NCBI GenBank assembly: GCA_947359465.1
Contig: OX375882.1
Location: forward strand, 57,839,031 to 57,903,030
Source: Metellina segmentata
Taxonomy: Eukaryota; Arthropoda; Arachnida; Araneae; Tetragnathidae
DNA: 64,000 nucleotides
Direction: 5' to 3'
The notes under the pieces: model-generated
Told to the model about the DNA's origin: nothing
Database searches by the model: none
Seen by the model: only the letters and a program-made list of their open reading frames with translations
Program-made: the position numbers and the translations under genes
In this document: positions 42,965-53,799 of the stretch, in pieces
Numbering within the stretch: the first letter of the stretch is position 1
How the letters are laid out: each line of letters begins with the position of its first letter

Positions 42965-44820
42965 TTAACCCCCTCCTGGTGTATTTCTCTAATAGATATC
43001 CCGTCATTAGCAAGATTGACTGACACGATCTTTATGGATGAGATATCTCGTTATTAGAAGAAAACTGACTAGATCTTGTTGGATGAGATATATCGTTATT
43101 AGAAGAAAACTCTGACTAGATCTTGTTGGATGAGATATATCGTTAGTGGAAGAAACTGACAACATCTTGATGGATGAGCTATCTTGTTATTAGTAAAAAC
43201 TGATAAGATCTTTATGGATGAGATATATCGTTATTAGATGAAAACTGACTAGATCTTGTTGGATGAGATATATCGTTAGTGGAAGAAACTGACAACATCT
43301 TGATGGATGAGCTATCTTGTTATTAGTAAAAACTGATAAGGTCTTTATGGATGAGATATCTCGTTATTAGAAGAAAACTGACTAGATCTTGTAGGATGAG
43401 ATATATCGTTAGTGGAAGAAACTGACAACATCTTGATGGATGAGCTATCTTGTTATTAGTAAAAACTGATAAGATCTTTATGGATGAGATATCTCGTTAT
43501 TAGAAGAAAACTGACTAGATCTTGTTGGATGCGATATATCGTTAGTGGAATAAACTGATAACATCTTGATGGATGAGCTATCTTGTTATTAGTAAAAACT
43601 GATAAGATCTTGATGGATGAGATATATCATTATTGGAAGAAACTGACGATATCTTGATGGATGAGCTATCTTGTTATTAGTAAAAATTGATAAGATCTTT
43701 ATGGATGAGATATCTCGTTATTAGAAGAAAACTGACTAGATCTTGTTGGATGAGATATCTCGTTATTAGAAGAAAACTGACTAGATCTTGTTGGATGAGA
43801 TATATCGTTAGTGAAAGAAACTGACAACATCTTGATGGATGAGCTATCTTATTATTAGTAAAAACTGATAAGATCTTGATGGATGAGATATCTCGTTATT
43901 AGAAGAAAACTGACGATATCTTATAGGATGAGATATCTCGTTATTGGAAGAAACTAACAACATATTGATGGATGAGCTATCTCGTTATTGGAAGAAAGTG
44001 ACAAGATGTTGATGGATGAGAAATCTCGTGATCGGAAGAAAACTGACAAGATCTTGATGAATGAGAAATCTTGTTATTGAAAGAAAACTGACAAGAACTG
44101 GATGTATAAGATATCTCGTTAATGGAAGAAAATTGAGTAGATATTGATGACGAGGTATCTCGCCATTGGCACAGTTGGTCATATCTTGATGGATTAGTTA
44201 TCTTGTCGAAAGCGTTTGGAGGGTTAAGCTGTTTCATCTTCTGTTAATTATATTAGAGTTAATCTTATCCTAGTAGCACAATGATTTGCAATTTCTCTTG
44301 TGTTCCTTTTTATTGCTATACGCGGGGTTATTGGATGGAAACTGACAAGATCTTGATGGATGAGAAATCTCGTTATTGAAAGAAAACTGACAAGAACTGG
44401 ATGTATGAGATATCTCGTTTTAGGAAGAAAATTGACCAGATAGTGATGACAAGGTATCTCGTCATTGGCACAGTTGGTCATATCTTGACGGATGATATAT
44501 CTTGTCGAAAGCGATTCTAGGGTTAAGCTGTTACATCTTCTGTTAATTATAATTGAGTTATTCTTATCCTTGCACAATGATTGACAGTTGCTTTTATGTT
44601 CCTTTTTTTCTATACGCGGGGTTATTGGAAGGGAACTGACAAGATCTTGATGTATGAGATGTTTCGTGATCGGAAGAAAGCTGACAAGGTCTTGACGGAT
44701 GAGAAATTTCGTTATTGGAAGAAAATTGACCAGATATTGATGACGAGGTATCTCGTCATTGGCACTATTGGTCATATCTTGATGGATGAGATATATTGTC
44801 GAAAGCGATAGGAGGGTTAA
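42965..44820 (-). repeat. Palindromic minisatellite block 4, largest, with TTAA-type borders
   Basis: Left border TTAA at 42965 then CCCCCTCCTGG. Right-type borders AGGGTTAAGC occur at 44224, 44523 and 44817. Interior monomers of about 46-50 bp contain GATGAGATATCTCGTTATTAG plus AAGAAAACTGACTAGATCTT. Alternating TCTCG and TATCG variants give a longer period between 43000 and 43900. The last part has a 295-300 bp higher-order unit: three copies of a GTTAAGCTGTTACATCTTCT and TATACGCGGGGTTATTGG segment. The frames at 43977-44237 and 44248-44775 on the minus strand are repeat translations, not genes. Confidence 0.9.
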
Positions 44821-44939
44821 GCTTTAGCATCTTCTGTTAATTACACTAGATTTCTTCTTATCCTTGTTGCACAATGATTGGAAATTGCTCTTGTAGTCTT
44901 CTTTTTTTTTTGCTATACACGGGGTATTTTGGTTGATAG

Positions 44940-46655
44940 TTTTTAAAATACGAGTCATTTCATCGTCAGACACTTTGCAAAAGCCCCCAAGCACAATTTA
45001 AAAGTGATTTCTTTGTTTTTTAATCCGACAAGAGGTTGTCTAATTTCCTAAATTCTAAAAAAAAATTTCCAGGATTTTGCTAGCTAAGACGATGAAGAGC
45101 AGTCCGAAAGTGAGAATACAAATAAGAGGATATTTCAAGAATATAGAGCGGATAAAGACAGCATGCATTAACTGTCATCCGGCTCTGCATCAAGATATGA
45201 ACATTCAGCCAAGAAGCAATTGGAGATAAGAAAAATAAGAACTAAGCTCCAGATAAGAAAACAGTTACATTCTTCTATAAAAAAGGTTTTAAAGTTGCTA
45301 CTAATATATCTGATAACGAATTTGCAAACTATAAAAGCCTTAGCCTTTCGTAACCTCTATAAAGTTTGTAACAATTAGCATGTTAAAAATGAACTATACA
45401 TTTATTCACAACACATATGGTTTTTCAAGTTTTGAGAGCTCTAACGTACACATTTGAATCATGAATTCATAGAGGATCTAGATACTGTGAATTCTAGACA
45501 TAAAAATAGGTCTCATGTACTCAAATGTTAACATTACTGTCTGCGAAATAGACATTCTTTACGCGAAAGTGATATCTACATAGTACAAAACGGTTTTTCA
45601 GTGCATTTTCTATAGATAATGACACATTTAAGATAAGTTTCCAAAATTAATGAATTCACATTAAAATTGAGAATAACCGCTTTTAAAAATTGAGAAAAAA
45701 CGTTTTGAAAAATTAGGGTTATAATATACTGAAATCAATTTTAATAAAGATTGAATTGAATAGTTTATTACTGTTATACTTCACTTATAATTTCCGTCTT
45801 AACTTTTATATCACAATCAAATTTTTAATGGAAAATGAATAAGATATATTCAAGACAAAATTTTATGAACAGTAAATTTGGAATTCTTTTAAACCTAAAA
45901 ATTATTCAAATAAAAAATATCGATATTAACTGTACATTTTACTATAAAGCATTTCAGATTTCAGAGATAAATGCATTTCATTCACTGTAATAAAATATAT
46001 TTTCCCTAAAGGCATCGCATATTTTCGCATTTATCACAATCCTAAGGAATTATATAAACTTTCGGCTTTGTATGCAATGGTACCATCTGTGCAATCAAGT
46101 TGAGTTGAATTACTTTGGTACAGAAATAATCATAGCGAAAAATCTCGAATTTCTCCATACTTCAATGAGGTTCAGTTATTTTTAAAATGTAAATGCCAGA
46201 GCAGCTTTAATAAAAATAAAATTGAAATTGAAGCTAAAAATATGTGAATTCAACCGTTCGTCTCCTATAGAAACTATTTGTAATTTAAAAGCGACAGCCT
46301 ATATCTAACGAAAAATTCTTTGCAGCTTTCATGTAACGGGCGTTTTGATTCATGCCTTTGAATATCAAAAACTAAATATTCCTCTTCTACAACACCGTTG
46401 TATATTTGGTATGAATCCAAAATTGTTATGTTTGTATTTGGAATACAACATATATCTATGTGTAGCTTTATTGCAGTCCTCTTTTCAAGTATCTTTTAGA
46501 TTTTTCGTTTGAAACAGATATATGAAATATTTGATGTTTTCACTGCTTAGAAATATTTAAATTTCTTAACGAAGCTGCCTGTCTATCCTATAAAAGAAAT
46601 GGACAAAATATTACTTGAAACGTAGCTACAGTTTTCTAATGTAGTTAAGTAAATG
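44940..46655. other. AT-rich DNA, nothing recognised
   Basis: No frames over 60 codons, no repeats matched to others in the window, no terminal structures. Confidence 0.4.
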
Positions 46656-46656
46656 T

Positions 46657-46832
46657 TTGAATTTACGTCGCAGTGGACTAACAACACAACGGGCTATTGG
46701 CGACTGACCGGGTAGATAATGTTTTTAATTAACGTGACATTGGAGAAATGCAATGGTCTATTGGCGACTGACCGCGTAGATAATGCTTTTAATTAACGTG
46801 GCACTGGAGAAATGCAATGGTCTATTGGCTAT
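46657..46832 (-). repeat. Three tandem copies (about 66 bp) of a SINE 3' end
   Basis: GGGCTATTGGCGACTGACCG, GTAGATAATG(T/C)TTTTAATTAAC and GGAGAAATGCAATGGTCTAT recur about every 66 bp. Each unit is the end of a family B SINE plus its tail. The last two copies are nearly identical. Confidence 0.85.
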
Positions 46833-46849
46833 ACCAATAACTAAGATAA

Positions 46850-47231
46850 GTTAGAGTTTGGATTAGATCTATTGGTAAGATATTTCGTCATTAAAATAGT
46901 GCGATGCTTAGACAATGACGAGATCACGATTTTGTCAGTTTTCTTCTAAAGACGAAATATCTTGTTAATCAAGATCTAGTTATTTTTTCCCTTTTAATGA
47001 CGATATTGCATCCATAAACATCTGGTTAGTTTTTCTTTTAATCTGGTTAGTTTTCTTTTAATGACACGATATCTCGTCCAACAAGATCTGGTTAGTTTAT
47101 TTTAATGACGAAATATCTCGTTCAATCAATATTTGGTGAATTTTTTATGATAAGATATCTCGTCCATCAAGATTTGATTAGTTTTCTACTAATGAGAAGA
47201 TACTTTGTCCATCAAAATTCGGTCAGTTTTG
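46850..47231 (+). repeat. Palindromic minisatellite block 5
   Basis: About seven units of 45-50 bp: (A)TGACGA(A)ATATCTCGTC, then CA(A)CAAGATCTGGTTAGTTTT. Orientation matches block 1 and is opposite to block 4. The copies are decayed. Confidence 0.82.
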
Positions 47232-47475
47232 TTAACCCTCAAAATGGTTTCGAAGAGATATCCCGCTCAACAATATCTAACCAAGATTTCTATTGACAAG
47301 ATATTTCGTCGTTAAAGTATTGCAATGTTTAAACGATGGCGAGATAAAGCTCCGGTAAGTTTTCTTCTAATGCTGAAGCATCAAGTTCATTAAGACCTGG
47401 TCATTTTTGCGAATGACGACATACCTCCTCGTGACAAAACTGTAATTTTGTCAAGATAACCTGAAGGAGGGTTAT
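47232..47475. mobile_element. TTAA-type short element with palindromic interior
   Basis: Left end TTAACCCTCAAAATGGTTTC leads into GAAGAGATATCCCG. Right end, read on the other strand, is ATAACCCTCCTTCAGGTTAT leading into CTTGAC. About 244 bp. The right target is TTAT rather than TTAA, a likely point change. Confidence 0.5.
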
Positions 47476-47639
47476 GGATGAGATTGCACATCGAGGCGAC
47501 CCACGAGGGTTGAAGACAAAGGTACCTCATCGAGACAACAGCGAGGTATTTTGAGGTTGTATTACTAAATTCCGTGTTTGAGACTTTTTCAGTGAATTCA
47601 ACTCTCTGATACAACATCAACAAGTTTCCTCGAATTCAA

Positions 47640-48060
47640 TGATCACGACACCATTCGATCCACGTTCCTTCTGCGACTGTTACAGCAAGATGATGAAAAC
47701 CGCGACCCCATCGGGCAGACGTGACAAAAGCAGGGTCGCGGCCAACGCTCAAGTTGCAATTATCTCACCTTAAACTTCACCCCGAGTACTGGTCTCGAAA
47801 GAGCAAGGAACAAAGGTCGGGAATTTGTCTGCACAGCTGATTGCCCTAATCACAAATTTCGCACGGAACGAGATTATTTTGATCCTTCCAACTTAAAAGG
47901 AATCGCCGAGGTACCGGAAAGTCACGAACCAGTTGGGGCGGCACTTTCGCGTGAGATACGCCCTGAGTTTTGCAGCGGGACGGCCGGCGATGGGCGCTAT
48001 AACCCAGTAATCGGCCTGTTTACTGGAGCTGATTTAAGCACTCTCTGCTGCAACGTGAAT
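47640..48060. other. GC-rich island
   Basis: CpG-rich compared with both flanks (GACCCCATCGGGCAGACGTG, GCGGGACGGCCGGCGATGGG). No long open frame and no known motif. It lies about 160 bp beyond palindromic DNA, as the island at 7.7-8.0 kb abuts block 1. A promoter-like segment or old transposon DNA are both possible. Confidence 0.45.
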
Positions 48061-48588
48061 TCCAGTTAATTAAGTTGTATTGAGAAAACTCGAGTGGAAG
48101 TTTGGATATCATTAAGGGAGTGGAATTAGACACTAAATGTGCATGCTCAAGCAAATAAAGTTGGCATTGTTTGGTTTCTTGGGAATGGCACTATGTAGGG
48201 AAGTTTCAACGGCTCATGTAGATTTCAAAACGTAATAATACCGGATTTTGAAGTAAGTCGATGTTGCAAATACGATATTTAATGTCTTGCTTTGCGCTTA
48301 GTTACCCAATGCAAGTTTTCGTGTTTCAAAGTTTTGCAAGCAGGTAATGTGGATTCAAGAAGCTATCATGGATATTTTGTTCATGTAGAATTAATTATGA
48401 TTGTTTGTTAGATTTGTGGAGAAACGGAGCTTAAATTATCTGAATAAATTCTAAAATGATCAGTTAAACTTGCACGCTCGTTCAGTGGCCGTTCTAACTT
48501 GGAAATTCCTGCTGTCTTGAATCACTAAATGATGTACCGTTTACTATCTTTAAACGGAAATTGTAAATATTTATTTTGCTAATATCAA
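48061..48588. other. Unassigned sequence
   Basis: Nothing recognised. Confidence 0.35.
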
Positions 48589-48589
48589 G

Positions 48590-48965
48590 AAAAGTTGACT
48601 TCCACAAACTGTTTGAAGCCCACGTTTTTGTTTTTAGAGCCTGGACTGCCTTTCAAAGTTCCACTCACGCAATATAAAGTCCGCTTAATTGTTGCCAAAG
48701 CATATACTGCTTCTTGTTAAGATTCCATCAAGCAATTTGAAGCGCGCGAACTTGTTTTAGGAGCCTAGACTACATTTTGATAAAGATCCACCACGCAATT
48801 TGAAGCACAATTATTTGTTGTCAGAGCCTAGACGTACTCTTTCAAAAGTAACGTCTCGTAATTTGAAGCCCGATTACTTGTTGCCAGAAGCAAGACTGCA
48901 CATTCTAAAAGTTCCATCACGTTATTGTTGTAAAAGCCTAGACTCATACATGAGCAAATTTTAGC
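48590..48965. repeat. Degenerate tandem repeat, about 65-70-bp units, six copies
   Basis: The ordered phrase TCCA(T/C)CA(A/C)GCAATTTGAAGC, then CTTGTT, AGAGCCTAGACT and CATTTTGA/TTTCAAA recurs six times with decay. No coding or transposon context. Confidence 0.8.
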
Positions 48966-48969
48966 ATGG

Positions 48970-49689
48970 TGATTTGATTGGGCTCCTAATTTATCTGGAG
49001 ATGAAACACTTTTTATTCACTTCACATTTTATCCGAATATCAGGACGATTGCATTGGACGTTTATAGCTAAGCTTCTCGGTTGCATTTATGAAGAGGAAT
49101 TGCTATATACATATAATTTCTAAAACAAGAGGAAATTCAAAATAGAAACCAAAAGGAATTTATTAAAAATGAAAGTGTTGGTGGATACGGGAGTCATCAG
49201 GGAGGAGCCTGACCCATACAATACAATTTGATGTTTTCTACGTATACGAGGAGCGAAACGCTAATAAATTGCTCATATACTCCCCCAAACACAATAAAAG
49301 CAAATATACAAAATAAAACATTAAAACGAGAAAAAAACTAAATCAAACCAGCAACAGCAGTCGAGAGACAATCAACACCAAGCCAGAATATCGCATCAAA
49401 TGCAACTACCCACGTCGTTCAACAAAACGATAATACCAATAATTCAGAGGAAATTACGAAATAGAATTAGTAATCGGTTGCGTAATTGTTTATAATGATA
49501 AATTAAATTCACTAACTCTTTCTTTATTACTTGAAGGATTTATTGGTGAAAAAAGAAGTGAGTTTAAATATATATATATATATACAATAATGAAATATGG
49601 CACACAGGTAGTCCGTTTTTTTTTTGCAATTTTATAGTTCATCCCAAATTTAATTTTTAATTTTTTTTAATGAATTTAAGAAAATTTAA
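48970..49689. other. AT-rich DNA
   Basis: A TA run lies at about 49568-49584. A chance KVLVDTG reading near 49170 is not supported as a protease. Nothing else. Confidence 0.35.
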
Positions 49690-50060
49690 TAATTATTGTT
49701 ATCGATTCGTCGCTTCAAGGCATTGCATGGTATAATCAATAGTTTTGAAATAGCCGCTCTACCATGAATATTTGCCATATGCAGTTCACGCCGGAAAGTT
49801 TTTGATGAAACTGTTTAGTGTAGATGTATGTTCATCTCAGATGTTATGTGTGATGATGTTATCTTGTGCTGTTTTGCCAAAATCCGCTTCAAAACCCTTC
49901 AGTCTCTGTCGTTCAGTTTCGATTTTCGACCACTGTTGTGCTTTTGAGATGATGTTTTTCCCTTTTTCTGACTTTATAGTCGACACTGTACTTCTCCCAA
50001 GACCTAGAAGGGTGGCCGTTATCGTTACTGGGGCTCCAGCAAGACGGGCCCCGACAAGCA
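49690..50060 (-). pseudogene. Tc1-like transposase N-terminal half
   Basis: The minus strand from about 50055 reads VGARLAGAPVTITATLLGLG followed by RSTVSTI, the Tc1 helix-turn-helix (family: VGARLAGASVTKTA.L.GVSR.TVSKV). It then gives a degraded basic linker (ETERQRLKGF). Further on another frame reads TFRRELHMANIHGRAAISKL and LIIPCNALKRR, matching the KTVRRELH..NIHGRAAI.KPLI.....K.R segment before the catalytic domain. At least one frameshift is present. The catalytic domain is missing, and a TA microsatellite occupies the 5' edge. This subfamily differs from the element at 39.5 kb. Confidence 0.85.
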
Positions 50061-50086
50061 TATATATATATATATATATATATATA
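50060..50086. repeat. (TA)n microsatellite
   Basis: An uninterrupted TA run of about 27 bases at the 5' edge of the Tc1-like remnant. Confidence 0.97.
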
Positions 50087-50099
50087 CTCCCACTGCCCA

Positions 50100-50470
50100 C
50101 TCGTCACTAAATTTTCAATTATTTGATCAAATCACTAAGTATGTTGTGATGTCGTCGCCCCAAACTTTAGCGTGAAAACAGAATAACGGTCTCGTTCGTC
50201 TTTCCCTACAGGGAGCAATCCCCTTTTTTTTCCAGAGTGGAACAGTCCTTGCATTCTTATTCGGAACGTTCCCAATCGGAACATTCGAATTCAAGTCTTC
50301 AGAAGTTGAAACTGTAGGATAGAAGTGCATCAACATAAATCTGTTATCAAATAGTGGATGAGGAGAATAACTTTGATAAAAGAAACATTGACGAAGCACG
50401 TATTTTATCAAAGTGGACCATTACACTATTTTGTTGTCAAACTTATTCTATAAAAGATCTTTGTCAAAGA
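50100..50470. other. Unassigned sequence
   Basis: The minus frame 50127-50411 shows no recognised domain. Confidence 0.35.
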
Positions 50471-51125
50471 ACTTTTAGAGTGTAATAGCGACCTTAGACC
50501 ATTAAAGATAGAGTTAAAACTTTCAACGGATTTGAAATATACCTAAAATTTCACATGAGATCGATACCTAAAAATATGATTTTCTTTAAATAAATAAAAT
50601 TTTTAAATTGAATCTATTTCATATTTTCGCAAGAGAATGTGACGTCACGTTACATTCGTGTACCAAAAATAAACAAATTACATTTGTGTCCTTCTTGATT
50701 TCATCGAAAGAAAGCAAAGAAAATAAAAAACATTTTGGCTGGTATTATTCAGTTCTTTTTTTGTAACATCGGGATCGTTAAAGATAGATTAAAAATTTCA
50801 ACTGATTTGAAAACTGCGGAAAATTTAAGACAAGATAGATAGATACCTTATGCCTTTTTATTTTCTTTTAAAAAATAATTTTTCAATAAAATATTTATAT
50901 TTTTTGGTTTGCGAAGCAACCACTACACGGGAAATGTGACCTCCACGAAAAGTACTGTCACTGCTTCTCAAACCAACACCACTGGTAATATGACTCCCAC
51001 GAAAAGAAATGTCACGGGCAACTCCTCCAATAGGCCATGAACTCCTATTTGGTTGGCAAAGAAAACCAATAACCCCACAAAAGCAACTGGCACGGGCAAC
51101 GCCGGGTTAGCCATGCAGTGGTTAG
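50470..51125 (+). mobile_element. Helitron-like 3' portion related to 26.2-27.3 kb
   Basis: Repeats the blocks of the first Helitron-like element: GATTTGAAAACTGCGGAAAA, TTTTTATTTTCTTTTAAA, GTGACGTCACG, TTGGTTTGCGAAGC, CCACGAAAAGTACTGTCAC and CACGGGCAAC. It ends GCAGTGGTTAG followed by T, where the first has GCAGTGGCTAG. The CTAG is mutated to TTAG and the terminal stem is weaker. The 5' end is not located. Confidence 0.65.
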
Positions 51126-51129
51126 TATA

Positions 51130-53225
51130 TATATATAAACTCAAATTTCCTTAACACTTCTCCTTTTCTCCCAAATTCATGTTTTTGTCCAATTCGCATG
51201 ATTGAAAAAATTTACTAATATTTTAGTTTGCACGTGCTTAAATAATCAGTTCCATCATATAAGAACCTGATGTCATGTTCTAGTTTGTCATATTTTTCTA
51301 AACGTGGAACGAAAGTGTATCTTCGTTTGTAGACACCTGTCTACTACAAGAGGAGTGTTATGGAGAAAAGGAACTAGAAAGTTTTGAAGAAATTCTGAAA
51401 CTGATAAACTAAATTTTCAAATTGAAGCTCGAAATTGACCATAAATTCATCAACTGTATTTAATATAATATGATTGAAAGTTTGGAAGGAAAAAAAAATT
51501 TTAGTTAAACAAAATATTCCTTTGGTTTTCGAAAGACATGAGAAAATCAAATCATGGAATTAGCTGGAGATTAAGAGTCAGTTGAGCAATATGCACAATA
51601 TAATAATTTGATTTTGCATAGTTTCAATTTCACAAATATTATTAACAAATTAATTAATTTTTACAAGGAATTAATAAACTAGTAACATATATATTTCTAT
51701 AATATATGAGAACTCAAGATTTAATCAGCAATGATGGTATAAGGTATAAAAAAATCTAGATCACGACTAAAACAATCAGACTAAAAAAACAAACAAAAGA
51801 TCACGACTAAATCAATAACAAGGCTTTTAAGGAAAATTAAATCTACATTTATAGAGGAGAAACACAAAATGTTATTGAGTTAATAAAGACTAATTACTTA
51901 GAAAATCTTATTTGAAACGCAAGTTCTAAAAATATATCAAGTCAATGTGCATTTGAAAACTACAGTTAAAAATTTATTATGGTTCTGAAAGATGCAGTAT
52001 CAGAAAATGAAAGACACACAGTTTATTTAAAAAACTTTAGAGTGTATATGAAAAATCGTTGGATCACGCTTCTTCATACGACTCAATGCAAACAGAATTT
52101 TTCTTTTTTAACAAGTGACTAAAATATAGAAATTTTAATTATAATTTGAAACTATCTACTTTAAGAGAATACAAATCTTATGATATAAAAATTGGTATCT
52201 TAATATTAACTAATGTAAAATTTTATTCAGGAAAAATTCAAGTTTTAGGATTCCAAACGTAAATCCGTGAAATGTTTTTATAAGTTAATTCATTTAAGCA
52301 TTTTAAAATGCTTTCGGAATTATGAATTTAATAGATTATAAATAAGTCATTTTTAAAGAATTATGCTCATCCAAAAGTAATCTTTATGATAAAATAAAAA
52401 TAATTGGGCAAGTTTTATTCAGTTAAGCTCCAGAATGATATTGAACAAAATATGTAAGGGTATTTTTTGTTTTTGAATCGATGCCAAATCTTTTGGAAAA
52501 AATATTACAATTCATTTTTCAGAATGTAATGATGTGTTAGTTAATTTAATTTTTCATATTCTGTATAAAATTAAATCTATCACTAAAAAAACTCTGAAAC
52601 ATCTATCGTTGTTTTAGAGTAGAAACGTTAACAGGCATTTTAAGAAGCAGCGTTTTTTGACACTAAATATTTACTTTTCTGACGATGAGAAATACTGAAA
52701 CATAATTTTTTTCTAATAGTGTATATATACTCTCAAAGTGCTCGTAGTTTTCATTTTTCAAAAAACTTAATACTTAGTCTTTAGACTTCTGTACTGTAAA
52801 ATTTGTGTTTTTGTGACAGTATTTGCTTTAAATCGATACTATGAAAGGCAAATTTTTATTGAAGGGATGCCATTATGTTTCTGTAAGTAAATAAAATGGT
52901 TAAGTTTATTTTTTTGTTCCAGACAATTTGTATAAATTTCTTTGAAAATACTTGCTTTCATTTGATATAATTAAAGCATTTAATGGAATTAATTTCTTAA
53001 ACCCCTTGATTGTTAAAGGTTAATGTATTTTTAAATATATCTAATTTAATCAAATATATTTGAAAACACTTTGAAGCAGTAATGTATTTCTTATTTATTT
53101 TATACTTTTTTTGATAATTTTCTATTAATTTTTTCACGTAAAAAATATCGTTAAGTATTTAATATTTTAATTAAGAACTTCAAAAATCATATGGATTATA
53201 TTTTACTTGATATCATATGTCTAAT
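51130..53225. other. AT-rich DNA, nothing recognised
   Basis: More than 2 kb of very AT-rich sequence with no open frame above 60 codons, no SINE fragments and no visible repeats. This is the emptiest part of the window. Confidence 0.45.
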
Positions 53226-53229
53226 AATT

Positions 53230-53350
53230 AACTTCCATTTTGATGATTAAGTTTCATTTTGATACTTATGTCTCATTTTGATAAAAAAAAATTCAATTTA
53301 TTATTAAGTTGCATTTTGATAACTAAGTTGAATTTTGATATTTAAGTTAC
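53230..53350. repeat. Short tandem repeat, about 20-23-bp units
   Basis: CATTTTGAT(G/A)(A/C)TTAAGTT-type units recur five or six times. Confidence 0.8.
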
Positions 53351-53459
53351 CTAATTACGTATCACTGTATCTTTATACTGTACTCAATGGTGTTTTATGA
53401 TCAATCAATGTTTATATCTGGCCAAGCTTCTCAAAGCAATGCTTTCAGTCAAGTAAATA

Positions 53460-53580
53460 GACGTACAGACAAAATGAATGTTTTATTGATACAGAAGGGA
53501 AATACACATCACACAAAGGGTAGTTACAGGAATGGAAACCTCGAGCCTTGCTAGTTTGGCAGTCAAACCGCAGTAAGGCC
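53460..53580 (-). mobile_element. Putative family C SINE copy
   Basis: On the minus strand: a head (GGTTTGACTGCCAAACTAGC), a degraded B box (GAGGTTTCCATTCC), then a body ending in CTTCTGTATCAATAAAACAT. The tail motif matches the copies at 6277 and 35958. Confidence 0.5.
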
Positions 53581-53799
53581 TATATAATTATGAAAATAAT
53601 CGCTCAGAATATTTATTTCATGTAATTTATACGCATGCACATAAATTATTCCTACTAATTTATTTATTTTGAGAAATAATTGGTATAAAATACAATGATT
53701 ACTGAAATTTTTTTTTTAATTTAAGGGTACTCAACAGCACGATGTGCTAAAAAATATTAACTATATACTGTCATTGACCTTCCAACGAAATAGACAGAT

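Noticed and set aside
43000..43960. CRISPR-like look: short repeats with regular spacing
   Set aside because: Spacers are themselves repeated, units are tandem, there are no cas genes and the context is eukaryotic.
49165..49230. KVLVDTG reading, like a retroviral-type aspartic protease active site
   Set aside because: Only seven residues match, the frame stops soon after and no other retroelement domain is nearby.
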